Assembly: GCA_035353855.1 (NCBI GenBank)
Contig: DAOQAK010000005.1
Location: 1-64,000, forward strand
From: Bacteroidales bacterium
GTDB taxonomy: Bacteria; Bacteroidota; Bacteroidia; Bacteroidales; CG2-30-32-10
DNA length: 64,000 nt
Direction of reading: 5' to 3'
In this document: positions 46,301 through 54,960 of the stretch, piece by piece
How positions within the stretch are numbered: position 1 is the first letter of the stretch
How the letters are laid out: every line of letters starts with the position of its first letter
Translations under genes and position numbers: made by a program
Notes under the pieces: model-generated
Database searches by the model: none
What the model saw: the letters and a program-made list of their open reading frames with translations, nothing else
What the model was told of the DNA's origin: nothing

Positions 46301-49300
46301 ATTTATTGATCCTGATGGTGCAGGTCCTTTACAGCCAGTTCAAGATGGTGGAGATTTGTATTTTAACTTAGGAGATGTTTCCGAAGATGTTTTACGCGAT
46401 TCCCGCAAAAGTTATGAAAATGGATTACCTATTTCTGCCACTGTAACAAATGTTGATACAACTATATGGGGTCGCGTTCCTACAGTACAATCTCTTGTTA
46501 ATTCATTTGATAATAACGAAGAGTCCCGCCCATATCAGGATGTTGGTCTTGATGGTTTAATGGACAGTGATGAGAAAACATTTTTCGATACAACATATAT
46601 TCAGAAAATAAATAACGCTTTCGGAAGCAATTCCCCTGCATATCTGCAGGCAATAGAAGACCCGTCTTCTGACGATTATCATTATTTCAGGGGAACCGAT
46701 TATGATAATTCAAAAACCAGTATTCTTGATAGGTATAAAAAATTTAATGGTATAGATGGTAATTCGCCAACAAGCTCACAGGTGCCAAATGGTTCCGTTT
46801 CTGAAAATTATCCTGTTCAGGCCACTACTATTCCAAACATTGAAGATATTAACCGTGACAATACTTTAAGTGAAGCAGAACGTTATTTCCAATACAGGGT
46901 GCAACTTGTTCCGAATAAAATGACGGTAGGCGATAATTATATTACAGATGTTTATACTGTTACAAAAACATTAGAGAATGGAACTTCTGCCGAAGTAAAA
47001 TGGTATCAGTTTAAAATTCCTATTCACAGTCCTGATAAAGTGGTAGGTAATATACAGGATTATAAATCTATTCGCTTCATGCGTATGTTTATGAAAGGTT
47101 GGACAGAGAATGCTGTTTTACGTTTTGCCACATTAGAACTCTCTCGTGGCGAATGGCGCAAATATAATTATTCACTTTTATCGCCTGGCGAATATATTCC
47201 TGATGATAATGTGAACGAAACCACTTTTGATATTTCAGTAGTTAACATTGAAGAAAATACAAAAAAAGAACCTATCCCTTATGTCATTCCTCCTGGTATT
47301 GAAAGAGAGATAAACCTTGGTACTACCAATTTACAGCAATTGAATGAACAATCACTTTCTTTAAGAGTATGCAATCTGTTGGATGGTGATGCAAGAGCTT
47401 GTTATAAAACATGCGAGTTTGATATGCGCCAGTTTAAAAAAATTAAAATGTTTGTTCATGCTGAAGCGAGTGGTGTAGAAGATGCATTAAAATATGGCGA
47501 TCTTACTGTGTTTATGAGGTTGGGTACTGATTTCACCAGCAATTATTATGAATATGAAATTCCTTTAACCCCAACGGCATGGAATGTTTCAGCTGACGAT
47601 GATACATTGATATGGCCTACTGCCAATATGTTTGATGTGGTATTAAGTGATTTCCAGGAAGCCAAACTTCAGCGTAATGTTGATATGAGAACGGATGGAT
47701 CGGGAGTTACTCTTTTATCACCTTATGCTTATTATGATGATAAAGGAAATAAAATTACCGTTTTAGGTACCCCTTCATTAAGTGATGTTCGTGTGATTAT
47801 GATTGGTATCAGAAATCCAAAAAAATCAATGAACACACCCAGCGATGATGGTTTGCCAAAATGTGCAGAAGTTTGGGTGAATGAATTAAGGCTTACTGAT
47901 TTTGATGAAAATGGCGGATGGGCTGCTACTTCTACTGCTAATATTACTCTTGCTGATTTAGGTAGTGTTACTCTTGCCGGAAAAATTACAACTCCAGGTT
48001 TCGGAGGTATTGAAGATAAAGTGAATGAAAGACTGAAAGAAACCACAGCATCTTATGATGTAGCAACCCAAATTGAATTAGGGAAATTCTTACCTGAAAA
48101 AACAGGATTAACCATACCTCTTCATTATGATTACTCGGAAATTGTAAGCAGTCCGCAGTATAATCCATTGGATCCCGATATCTTATTAAAAGATGATTTA
48201 AATTCATACGAAAATAAAAGTGATCGCGACTCAATAAAAAAATTAGTTCAGGATTATACGATGCGCAAGAGTTTGAACTTTGTTAATGTGAAAAAAGAAA
48301 AAACCGGTACTTCAACAAAAGCACATATATATGATGTGGAAAATATCGACCTTACTTATAAATTCACTGAACAATATCACAGAAATGTTGATATAGACTA
48401 TGACCGGAAAAAAACATATTTTGGTGAAGTAGGATATACTTATTCCAATACTCCAAAAAATTATACTCCTTTATCGAAGGTGAAATTTTTATCTAAGAAT
48501 ACTTTCAAACTGGTAAAAGATTTCAATTATAATTTAATGCCAAAAGCTTTAACATTCCGTACAAATATTGACAGAGGTTATAGTGAAAACTTATTACGGA
48601 ATAAAAGCGAAGCCATATTATTAATTGAACCTACTTATGTAAAAACTTTTAACTGGAATCGTGATTATGGTTTAAAATGGGATATTACCCAAAACCTGAA
48701 AGTAGATTTTACAGCCAATACAATTGCACGTATTGACGAACCTCCCGGTGAGATTGATAATGCTAATGCCGATTTGGATTGGAAGAAGGATTCGATAATA
48801 CGTAATATAAAGAACCTGGGGCGTATGACTAATTATGATCAGGCTTTAGCTGTGAATTATTCATTACCTATCAATAAAATTCCTTTATTAAATTGGGTTA
48901 CGGCAACAGCAAAATATACCGGTGGGTATTCATGGGATGCAGCTCCTTTATCTGCTACTAAGCTTGGTAATACTATTGAAAACACAAACAATAAACAGCT
49001 TAACGGGAATTTTAATTTTACCACTTTATATAATAAGATTCCTTATCTGAAAAAATTAAACCAGCAGAAGGCAAGTACCAAAGCGCCTCCTTCTAAAGTA
49101 AAGAAAGATGCTGATTCAACAAAGACCGATACGATAAAAACGAATATTGTAAAATCATTATCTGATAACTTGTTGAAATTCCTGATGGGAGTTAAAACGG
49201 TTTCATTTGCATACTCTCAGGGGAATGGAACTTATATACCCGGATTTTTACCAAGTCCTGTTGTTTTAGGTCAGGACTGGAACCGTAAAGATGGAATTCC

Positions 49301-50576
49301 TGCACCGGGACTGGGTTTTGTTTTCGGCGACCAAACCGATATAAGGAATATTGCTGATGGTTGGTTTTCAACAGACTCGATGCTAAATAATGCATATATC
49401 TTAAAATATACCGAAAACTTTACAGCACGTGCTACTATTGAACCTGTAAGTAAATTGAACATCGAGCTTTCAGCTACCAGAACATTCTCAAAAAATCATT
49501 CCGAATATTATAAATTTGATAACGATTCCGGGTATTTCAGGTCATTTAATCCTATAGAATCCGGTAATTACAGTGTTTCATTTCTAAGCTGGAACACAGC
49601 CTTTGTTATCGATGATAAAAAAACACATTCAAATGAAACATTTGAAAAATTCAAAGACTATCGCTTACAAATAGCTTTACGACTTGCAGAAGAAAATAAT
49701 AACTGGGATCATACTTACACAAAAGATACTGTTTCGGGTGAACTTTATCCAACCGGCTATGGTCCAACATCGCAGGATGTATTAATACCTGCATTCCTTG
49801 CTGCATATACTAACAGAAGTGCAAAAACCATTTCTTTGAAACCTTTTGAAGAAAAATTTTCATTAAAGGATTTGCCCATGCCTAACTGGAAAATAACTTA
49901 TAACGGTTTGACAAAAATTCCTTTTTTAAGCGATTTATTAAAATCAGCATCAGTAGACCATTCATATAAATCTACTTATACAGTAGGTGCATACACTACC
50001 AATGTTCTTTATAAAGAAAGCGATGATGGATGTGCTGTGGTACAAGATGAATTAAGTAATAATTTTATTCCGCAAAGAGAAATAGGACAAATAACCATTA
50101 CCGAGCAGTTCAGCCCGCTTATTGGTATTGATATGACCTGGAATAATAACATGTTGACCAATTTTGAAATAAAAAAGAGCAGAAACATGTCATTGAGTTT
50201 TGCAAATAACCAGCTAACGGATATTAACAGTAGCGAATATATTGTTGGATTTGGCTACAGGATAAAAGATGTGGTTATTAACCTTAAAGGACGTAACGGA
50301 CATAGTAAAAAATTAAAGAGTGATTTGAATATTAAATCCGATATATCGATTAAAAACAATAAAACCATTTTAAGAAAACTTCTTGAAGATTTAAACCAGG
50401 TTTCTACCGGTCAGCGCATCATAACCATTAATACCTCTGCTGATTATATGATTAACAGTAAGTTTACAGTAAAAATATTCTTTGATAAAATCATCACGAA
50501 ACCGTTTATACAGACACAATTTTATAATGCTAACACAAATGCAGGATTCAGCCTGAAATTTACTCTTGCACAATAA
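43305..50576 (+). CDS. sprA: Cell surface protein SprA (T9SS outer-membrane translocon)
   Basis: The very large beta-barrel translocon of the type IX secretion system (Sov in Porphyromonas). Of 2423 residues, the size matches SprA. After a signal sequence (VRILKYLVQFFTLAFLFLIV), the family-typical region begins with PHIDVGGSAFEGIFG-like sequence (here IHVGGSAFEGIFGSNTIDIRPQG) and NFDFQEKIQMNVTAKIGDKI. Later landmarks are SYIDDFEGSKSSIDMKN and CAEVWVNELRLTDFDENGGWA, and the C-terminus ends with beta-strands (FNANTNAGFSLKFTLAQ-like). The start seems to be TTG at 43305, as an in-frame stop lies just upstream at 43296-43298 and no ATG fits. Middle of the malic enzyme-ruvA-sprA-gcvH cluster conserved in the phylum. 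It would export the three sorting-domain proteins of this window. Confidence 0.95.
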   Translation: MVRILKYLVQFFTLAFLFLIVWGSNAAFISGNYEKLITPPDTIPDDTTLQYPFNQGYNYPFDGNQDDHSLYLHNPSNISDSVIYDPETNTYIFKNSVGNYDINPPNSMSFEDYSKYDIDKSLKEYWQERNATSGLGGSKSGIPKIHVGGSAFEGIFGSNTIDIRPQGSAELIFGLNAMRRDDPSLDVKQKKTANFDFQEKIQMNVTAKIGDKIELGTSYNTEATFEFENKMKLAYEGKEDEIVKLIEAGDVTLPLNSTLISGSQSLFGLKTKLQFGKTTLTNVFSQQESQTSTIEVSGGAQTNDFDVKADQYEENKHFFIAQYFRDKYNDALKELPIVNSNINITKIEVWVTNIGAATTDNRNIVAFMDLGEHNPYNSSVISPYTDFPPSNKSNNLMTDLIDTSKIRNINLVNSYLGSSPFYFISGQDYEKVELARKLLPTEYSFNSKLGFISLNSSLNADQTLAVAYQYTIVGSDSVYRVGEFSTDLADPNALVVKLLKSTSLNTKIPLWKLMMKNVYSIGAYQVNSEDFRLNVVYTAAENGIPAGFFTSGNVSGIAIIKLLNLDNLNTQLDPTPDGVFDFIDKAATEGGTIQASNGRVYFPVLEPFGKDLRALFTDQAIADKYCFDSLYTLTKTGAQQYPDKNKFNIQGTYKSSSSSEISLNAMNVPQGSVKVSAGGIQLTENVDYTVDYTLGRVKIINEGILNSGTPLQISLENNSAFSIQTKTLMGTHIDHVVNKNLTLGGTILNLTERPITQKINYGDEPISNTIWGLNGTYEKESNLITRMVDLLPFYSSKTPSKVSLTGEFAHLIPGHARAIGKTGTSYIDDFEGSKSSIDMKNISSWFLASTPQDFNTNGALFPESKLNTGLAYGYNRAKFCWYVIDPLFVKNSNLTPDHITKDDQSNHYVRMILETEVFPKKESSTDQPTSLAVLNLAYYPGERGPYNYDVNPTVYSDGCNSDGKLNNPETRWGGIMRKIETTDFESTNMEYIEFWMMDPFIDPDGAGPLQPVQDGGDLYFNLGDVSEDVLRDSRKSYENGLPISATVTNVDTTIWGRVPTVQSLVNSFDNNEESRPYQDVGLDGLMDSDEKTFFDTTYIQKINNAFGSNSPAYLQAIEDPSSDDYHYFRGTDYDNSKTSILDRYKKFNGIDGNSPTSSQVPNGSVSENYPVQATTIPNIEDINRDNTLSEAERYFQYRVQLVPNKMTVGDNYITDVYTVTKTLENGTSAEVKWYQFKIPIHSPDKVVGNIQDYKSIRFMRMFMKGWTENAVLRFATLELSRGEWRKYNYSLLSPGEYIPDDNVNETTFDISVVNIEENTKKEPIPYVIPPGIEREINLGTTNLQQLNEQSLSLRVCNLLDGDARACYKTCEFDMRQFKKIKMFVHAEASGVEDALKYGDLTVFMRLGTDFTSNYYEYEIPLTPTAWNVSADDDTLIWPTANMFDVVLSDFQEAKLQRNVDMRTDGSGVTLLSPYAYYDDKGNKITVLGTPSLSDVRVIMIGIRNPKKSMNTPSDDGLPKCAEVWVNELRLTDFDENGGWAATSTANITLADLGSVTLAGKITTPGFGGIEDKVNERLKETTASYDVATQIELGKFLPEKTGLTIPLHYDYSEIVSSPQYNPLDPDILLKDDLNSYENKSDRDSIKKLVQDYTMRKSLNFVNVKKEKTGTSTKAHIYDVENIDLTYKFTEQYHRNVDIDYDRKKTYFGEVGYTYSNTPKNYTPLSKVKFLSKNTFKLVKDFNYNLMPKALTFRTNIDRGYSENLLRNKSEAILLIEPTYVKTFNWNRDYGLKWDITQNLKVDFTANTIARIDEPPGEIDNANADLDWKKDSIIRNIKNLGRMTNYDQALAVNYSLPINKIPLLNWVTATAKYTGGYSWDAAPLSATKLGNTIENTNNKQLNGNFNFTTLYNKIPYLKKLNQQKASTKAPPSKVKKDADSTKTDTIKTNIVKSLSDNLLKFLMGVKTVSFAYSQGNGTYIPGFLPSPVVLGQDWNRKDGIPAPGLGFVFGDQTDIRNIADGWFSTDSMLNNAYILKYTENFTARATIEPVSKLNIELSATRTFSKNHSEYYKFDNDSGYFRSFNPIESGNYSVSFLSWNTAFVIDDKKTHSNETFEKFKDYRLQIALRLAEENNNWDHTYTKDTVSGELYPTGYGPTSQDVLIPAFLAAYTNRSAKTISLKPFEEKFSLKDLPMPNWKITYNGLTKIPFLSDLLKSASVDHSYKSTYTVGAYTTNVLYKESDDGCAVVQDELSNNFIPQREIGQITITEQFSPLIGIDMTWNNNMLTNFEIKKSRNMSLSFANNQLTDINSSEYIVGFGYRIKDVVINLKGRNGHSKKLKSDLNIKSDISIKNNKTILRKLLEDLNQVSTGQRIITINTSADYMINSKFTVKIFFDKIITKPFIQTQFYNANTNAGFSLKFTLAQ

Positions 50577-50644
50577 TCATTACAATCTTTATAAGAATAT
50601 TTCATAAATTAATGGCAGGATTTTATTTTATTTCAAAAAAAATG

Positions 50645-50652
50645 TAATTTTG
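50645..50652 (+). promoter_or_regulatory. Putative -7 element for gcvH
   Basis: TAATTTTG fits TAnnTTTG and lies 28 bases before the ATG. The upstream TTTG partner is not clear. Confidence 0.45.
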
Positions 50653-50680
50653 AATGCTGTAACCAATACTTAATTGAAAA

Positions 50681-51061
50681 ATGAAAATACCTGAAAATTT
50701 AAAGTACACAAAAGATCATGAATGGTTAAGAGTAGAAGGTGGTGAAGGATATGTTGGAATTACTGACTTTGCTCAGGGGGAGCTTGGCGATGTAGTTTAT
50801 GTTGAAGTGGAAACTGTTGGCGAAACTATTGAAAAAGAAGAAGCTTTTGGAACTATTGAAGCAGTTAAAACTGTTTCTGATATTTTTATGCCTGTATCAG
50901 GCGAAGTTCTTGAATTCAACCCTGCTCTTGAAACATCACCCGAACTCATTAATAAAGATCCTTATGGTGAAGGATGGATAATAAAAGTTAAACTCAGCAA
51001 ACCGGAAGAAATTAACGAACTTCTTACTGCTGAAAGATATCAGGAACTTACAATTCATTGA
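50681..51061 (+). CDS. gcvH: Glycine cleavage system H protein
   Basis: Small lipoyl carrier shuttling the aminomethyl group between P and T proteins of glycine cleavage; cytosolic. The lipoylation site is Lys63 in [11 protein letters not shown]. The N-terminus ([16 protein letters not shown]) and [17 protein letters not shown] are family-typical, as is the length of 126. No gcvP or gcvT is in the window. It follows sprA, the usual Bacteroidota order, and ends before a terminator. Confidence 0.96.
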   Translation: MKIPENLKYTKDHEWLRVEGGEGYVGITDFAQGELGDVVYVEVETVGETIEKEEAFGTIEAVKTVSDIFMPVSGEVLEFNPALETSPELINKDPYGEGWIIKVKLSKPEEINELLTAERYQELTIH

Positions 51062-51079
51062 TTGATTTAATGCATCAGG

Positions 51080-51112
51080 CCGGAAATATGAAAAAATATT
51101 TCCGGTTTTTTT
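51080..51112 (+). terminator. Rho-independent terminator of gcvH
   Basis: A 10-bp perfect stem CCGGAAATAT / ATATTTCCGG with a GAAAAA loop and a run of seven T. Confidence 0.9.
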
Positions 51113-51125
51113 ATTATATAACCGG

Positions 51126-51515
51126 ATGTTTTTCAGATACAATTTATGGGGAATTCTTTGGGGCCTTTTTATATTGGTTTTAATAGGATTACCTGGAGAG
51201 AACATACCCGATGTATCATTATGGAGGTTACTGCAACCCGATAAAATATTTCACTCTGTTATATTTGGAATATTTGTTCTTCTTTTAATTGTCGGGTTCA
51301 AAAAACAGCATACTTACATTAACCTGCATTATCATGCAAAATGGCATGCTGTTGTATTTGGAATTATTTATGGGGTGATAACCGAACTGCTGCAATTAAT
51401 TATTTTTACTCATAGAACAGCTGATATCATTGATATTATAGCTGATTCCATAGGCTGTTTACTGGGTTTACTTACCTTCAATTTTATTTACTGGAAAGAA
51501 AAAGTAAATAATTAA
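51126..51515 (+). CDS. VanZ-like membrane protein
   Basis: A 129-residue inner-membrane protein of the VanZ-like family with about four helices: the first in WGILWGLFILVLIGLP, then HSVIFGIFVLLLIVGF, WHAVVFGIIYGVITELLQLI and IADSIGCLLGLLTFNFIY. The family-typical residues are PDKIFHSVIFG (Asp-Lys-xx-His), YGVITELLQ (Glu) and RTADIIDIIADSIG (Asp pairs). Function outside glycopeptide resistance is not established; in Bacteroidota it commonly follows gcvH and sprA, as here. It converges with queD. Confidence 0.85.
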   Translation: MFFRYNLWGILWGLFILVLIGLPGENIPDVSLWRLLQPDKIFHSVIFGIFVLLLIVGFKKQHTYINLHYHAKWHAVVFGIIYGVITELLQLIIFTHRTADIIDIIADSIGCLLGLLTFNFIYWKEKVNN

Positions 51516-51526
51516 AGACTTTATAA

Positions 51527-51976
51527 TTATTTATTATCATCAGCATACCATTCCGCAAAAGAAGTTACTGTTTCGCTAAGCCGGAGACTAAATAATTTTA
51601 TCTCTTTAGGTAAAAGTTTCTGTATTCTTGAAGCAAAATCAGAAAGAAGATTTTCGCATGTTGGCTGAAAAGGAACTAATACAATATTATCAAACATATT
51701 TTTGAATTTTTCAAGCTCTTTGTGAGGAGTATTGGCATTTAATAATAATGCGTGATCAAGCGAGTTGGTAATATTTTCTTTTACAATTTTTTTAATAACA
51801 GAATAATCTATCACCATTCCATTCTTCGGTGATGACGGGTCGTTCAAAGGTTTGCCAGAAATGGTTACATATAAATAATACGAATGACCATGAATGTTTT
51901 TACATGGACCATCATAACCCCATAAAGCATGAGCCATTTCAAATTTGAATTCTTTGGTGATTCGTATTACAGACAT
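51527..51976 (-). CDS. queD: 6-carboxy-tetrahydropterin synthase (QueD-like)
   Basis: Makes 6-carboxy-tetrahydropterin from dihydroneopterin triphosphate, the second step of queuosine (7-deazaguanine) synthesis; cytosolic. The zinc-binding His are in FEMAHALWG and NIHGHSYYLYV, the catalytic Cys in GPCKNIHGH, and the end has the Glu motif (LRLSETVTSFAEW). SLDHALLLNAN is also typical. At 149 residues it has family length. No other queuosine gene is nearby. The endonuclease gene ends 4 bases upstream on the same strand, so they may share a transcript. Confidence 0.9.
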   Translation of the reverse strand: MSVIRITKEFKFEMAHALWGYDGPCKNIHGHSYYLYVTISGKPLNDPSSPKNGMVIDYSVIKKIVKENITNSLDHALLLNANTPHKELEKFKNMFDNIVLVPFQPTCENLLSDFASRIQKLLPKEIKLFSLRLSETVTSFAEWYADDNK

Positions 51977-51980
51977 ATAA

Positions 51981-53087
51981 TTAATTTTTTTGAATAATAA
52001 TTTTTTTTACTTCAATTCCTTTTTCACAAATGAATTTCACAAAATAAATTCCATCATCAGCATCAGGAATGTCAAATATAGTTTCTTTTAAAATATTTTC
52101 ATGAATTTCAAAAATTTGTTTTCCGTCAGGTGAATAAATCTGAATGCTTACATTTTGTAAATCTTTATTATCAGTTTGAATAGTAAGCTGACCATTTGAA
52201 GGAACCGGAAATACATTTATATTTAATGATGAAGAAATATTATTTTTAATACCGGCATTTGGTCCCCATATAGCATCTATCCATTCGGGATGGTCGATAT
52301 AAGGATTGCGGTTATTCTGAATGGCATAAACAGCATCATTTCTTTCAATTTCTTTTTGACTCACAGGATCGAGTGCACACCACTGAAGCAACACATTAAT
52401 ATACCATGTTTCGAAAACCAATCCTGAGTTATTTGAAAGTATTGCATCAGCTTCGGTAGAGTTGCTATACCATGTTGCAATCACATTCTCATATCGTGTT
52501 GCCATATAAAAATATGAACGTGCAAAATCACCTTTAAAGCTATCGACAGGTTCAAATACGGTACTTGTATATCCCGCGTCAGAACATGAACCCAGCTGAC
52601 TTCCATTTTGTGAAGTCCATGATGCAGTGCCAACATCACCCAAAGGATAATTGCTTCTGCGGTTATTTACATAACCATCTGTAGGAACTAAGTGAAACAA
52701 ATCGGTGTACATTGGTGAAACGCTTCCACCAAACCAACTGTTAGGAAAAGAATGTTCGCGATTATAACAATCGCCTTCCGCAGAGTAATTCCCGCATTGA
52801 TCAGTAACGAATGTAAATTCATAAGGAGCTGTTCCACCCGGTATATCGGAATACATATCCCATACTTTACCATCAGCTTTTTTGTCGGTACTTTGAAATG
52901 AAGTCCACAACTGGTCGTACGAAACAGAAGTATGTCCTTTGATAATATTATACAATGCTGTTTTTAAAGCAAGGCCCGAAAGTCCTGCCGCACTATCATA
53001 ATATCCCGGAGGGATTGTTGCTTTTATCCCAAATGGGATCAACAGAAATGAAAATAAAAAACAAAATGTAAAAATCTTTTTAATCAT
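51981..53087 (-). CDS. Secreted endonuclease I family protein with T9SS sorting domain
   Basis: An extracellular nuclease of the EndA/NucM (endonuclease I) family. After a signal peptide (ending near GIKAT) the nuclease domain spans residues ~25-270, with the catalytic motif region CYNREHSFPNSWFGG (His and Asn), TDLFHLVPTDGYVNNRRSN and the MATRYENV region. A T9SS type A sorting domain forms the last ~80 residues (LNINVFPVPSNGQLTIQ, DADDGIYFVKFIC). It probably degrades environmental DNA for nutrients. Between the TPR gene and queD on the minus strand; spacing of 31 bases from the TPR gene. Confidence 0.9.
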   Translation of the reverse strand: MIKKIFTFCFLFSFLLIPFGIKATIPPGYYDSAAGLSGLALKTALYNIIKGHTSVSYDQLWTSFQSTDKKADGKVWDMYSDIPGGTAPYEFTFVTDQCGNYSAEGDCYNREHSFPNSWFGGSVSPMYTDLFHLVPTDGYVNNRRSNYPLGDVGTASWTSQNGSQLGSCSDAGYTSTVFEPVDSFKGDFARSYFYMATRYENVIATWYSNSTEADAILSNNSGLVFETWYINVLLQWCALDPVSQKEIERNDAVYAIQNNRNPYIDHPEWIDAIWGPNAGIKNNISSSLNINVFPVPSNGQLTIQTDNKDLQNVSIQIYSPDGKQIFEIHENILKETIFDIPDADDGIYFVKFICEKGIEVKKIIIQKN

Positions 53088-53118
53088 AATAAATAAAAAT
53101 AAGATTATTATTAATGGA

Positions 53119-53844
53119 TTATTTATAGCAGTAATTATTCAGGTATTCCTGTGCATTGGGACCGTTCAAATCGCGGTATTTCAACAAATCATAACAACCT
53201 TCCTGGTTCTGGCTTATTTTAAGAATGCCACGTGCCAGGTAAGCTTCTTTACATAAAGGATTTATTTTTATGGCAGTATTGTATTCATTAATTGCATTTA
53301 CTAAATCTCCCTGGTTTTCGAATAATTTTCCCCGACCAATATAGGCAAGCGATTTATAATTTAATGAAGCATAGTTTATACAAAAATTAAAGTCAGCCAA
53401 TGCAAGCTGATCTTTTTTCCCCTTATAAGAATTATAATAAATCATTCCTCTTTCGTATATGCAATCTATCATTGAGGTATCAAGGTTATATGCTTTGGTA
53501 TAATCGTCTATTGCTTTCTCAGCTTCGGTTTTCAGAGCGTAAGCTATTGCTCTTAATTTATAGTATTCCGGTTTCAGGCTGTCGGATTTAATCAACGTGG
53601 AAATATCTTTTATTTCATTATCATATGAACCTTGCCACTCATAAATTTTTGCACGTAACACTAATGCCTCTTTATAATTGGGATTTGATTCGATAGCTTT
53701 ATTCAAAAATGAAATAGCTTTTTTTGCATTACCTTTTTCGGTGTAGTCTGTTTCTTTTGCCTGTGTATAATACTCTTCTGCTGTTTGGGAATAAATGGCA
53801 ACAGTAATAACACAAAAGAATAAAACCGAAATAATTTTTTTCAT
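53119..53844 (-). CDS. Exported TPR-repeat protein
   Basis: A signal peptide (MKKIISVLFFCVITVAI, then YSQ) is followed by about five tetratricopeptide repeats. Visible units include AISFLNKAIESNPNYKEAL, KAIDDYTKAYNLDTS, and AINEYNTAIKINPLCKEAYL, so the protein is a helical scaffold for partner binding in the periplasm. The C-terminus (EGCYDLLKYRDLNGPNAQEY) has two Cys that could form a disulfide. The partner is unknown. It lies 2 bases from the mntP gene and is probably in its operon. Confidence 0.8.
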   Translation of the reverse strand: MKKIISVLFFCVITVAIYSQTAEEYYTQAKETDYTEKGNAKKAISFLNKAIESNPNYKEALVLRAKIYEWQGSYDNEIKDISTLIKSDSLKPEYYKLRAIAYALKTEAEKAIDDYTKAYNLDTSMIDCIYERGMIYYNSYKGKKDQLALADFNFCINYASLNYKSLAYIGRGKLFENQGDLVNAINEYNTAIKINPLCKEAYLARGILKISQNQEGCYDLLKYRDLNGPNAQEYLNNYCYK

Positions 53845-53846
53845 GG

Positions 53847-54416
53847 TTATTGAAAGAATAAATGCTCAATAAGAATCTTTAATCCTATCAAAGATAATAC
53901 AATTCCACCGGCGATTTCAACTTTATTCCCAAGTAAACGATTGAATCTTCCACCCATTATGACGCCCAAATATGAAATAATAAATGTGATCGTACCAATA
54001 ATTGCGACCGAAAAAATAATAGGAATGTTTAATAATGCGATACTTAGTCCAACAGCTAATGCGTCGATGCTGGTAGCAACGGATAAAGTAAGCATAACCC
54101 ATAAGCTTGAATAATCATATAATTTTACTTCATCTTTATTTTTGATGGCTTCAGATATCATACGCAGGCCAATGAACACAAGTAATCCGAAAGCAATCCA
54201 ATGATCAACATCTTCAATATAATTTTTAAGATAAAATCCCAGAACCCATCCTACCAAAGGCATTAACGCCTGAAACCCTCCGAAAAATATTCCGGCTTTC
54301 AGGGCAATTGTTTTTCTTTTATTATTTGAGATTGCTCCGAAACAAAGCGAAACGGCAAGTGCATCCATTGAAAGTCCAATGGCGATAAGTATTACAGTTA
54401 AAATATCTTCAGTCAT
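53847..54416 (-). CDS. mntP: Putative manganese efflux pump MntP
   Basis: An inner-membrane protein of 189 residues with six helices. Repeated motifs of the family (DUF204) are seen in each half: GLSMDALAVSLCFGA and ATSIDALAVGLSIALL, with conserved Asp residues within helices 1 and 4. FGGFQALMPLVGW and GRFNRLLGNKVEIAGG are also typical. It exports Mn2+, and the gene overlaps the upstream redox gene by its start codon base (54416), so both are translated from one transcript. No Mn-sensing riboswitch was recognised. Confidence 0.9.
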   Translation of the reverse strand: MTEDILTVILIAIGLSMDALAVSLCFGAISNNKRKTIALKAGIFFGGFQALMPLVGWVLGFYLKNYIEDVDHWIAFGLLVFIGLRMISEAIKNKDEVKLYDYSSLWVMLTLSVATSIDALAVGLSIALLNIPIIFSVAIIGTITFIISYLGVIMGGRFNRLLGNKVEIAGGIVLSLIGLKILIEHLFFQ

Positions 54417-54874
54417 TATTTTAATAAAGAAATTATTTTTTCAAGATATTTGGCATCTATTTCATCAAAAGAAATTAATTCGCTGCTGTCGACATCAAGA
54501 ACACCAATAATATTTCCTGATTTATTTTTTACAGGAACAACAATCTCAGATTTAGAGCGTGAATCGCATGCAATATGACCGGGAAATTTTTCCACATCAG
54601 GAACAACAATAGTTTTCTTTTCATTAATTCCGGCCCAGCAAACGCCTGTATTTTTTTTCAGTATCTGGCAAGCAACAGGCCCCTGGTAAGGGCCAACAAT
54701 AAGCTCTCCGTCTATCAAACGATAAAAACCGCACCAGAAAAAATATTCCATCTTATGATACAATACTGCCGAAATGGTTGCCATATGGGCAATATCATTA
54801 TCCGACTTTAAAAGTAATTCTTCAATTTGTTTCAGAATTCTTTCGTAACGGCCTTTTTTCTTTTCATTTTCCAT
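54416..54874 (-). CDS. Free methionine-(R)-sulfoxide reductase (GAF domain)
   Basis: A single GAF domain of 152 residues of the fRMsr (YebR) type, which reduces free methionine-R-sulfoxide with thioredoxin. The three functional Cys are present: VACQILKKNTGVCWAG (two) and GHIACDSRSKSEIVVPV (third). FFWCGFYRLIDGELIVGPYQG and VLDVDS are also family-typical. Its pairing with an Mn2+ exporter gene suggests an oxidative-stress or metal-stress unit. It diverges from the lipoprotein gene at 54961. Confidence 0.9.
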   Translation of the reverse strand: MENEKKKGRYERILKQIEELLLKSDNDIAHMATISAVLYHKMEYFFWCGFYRLIDGELIVGPYQGPVACQILKKNTGVCWAGINEKKTIVVPDVEKFPGHIACDSRSKSEIVVPVKNKSGNIIGVLDVDSSELISFDEIDAKYLEKIISLLK

Positions 54875-54915
54875 AATGCAAAATTACGAAAACACGCAAA
54901 CATATGTTTCTTCAA

Positions 54916-54946
54916 TTTGAAAAAAGTAATTTATTTGTTAATTTTG
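54916..54946 (+). promoter_or_regulatory. Bacteroidota-type promoter for the lipoprotein gene
   Basis: TTTG at 54916-54919, 19 bases, TAATTTTG at 54939-54946: a textbook match. Transcription would begin near 54953, so the coding start must be at 54955 or 54961, not at earlier in-frame ATGs. Confidence 0.75.
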
Positions 54947-54960
54947 AAAAAACGATGTTT

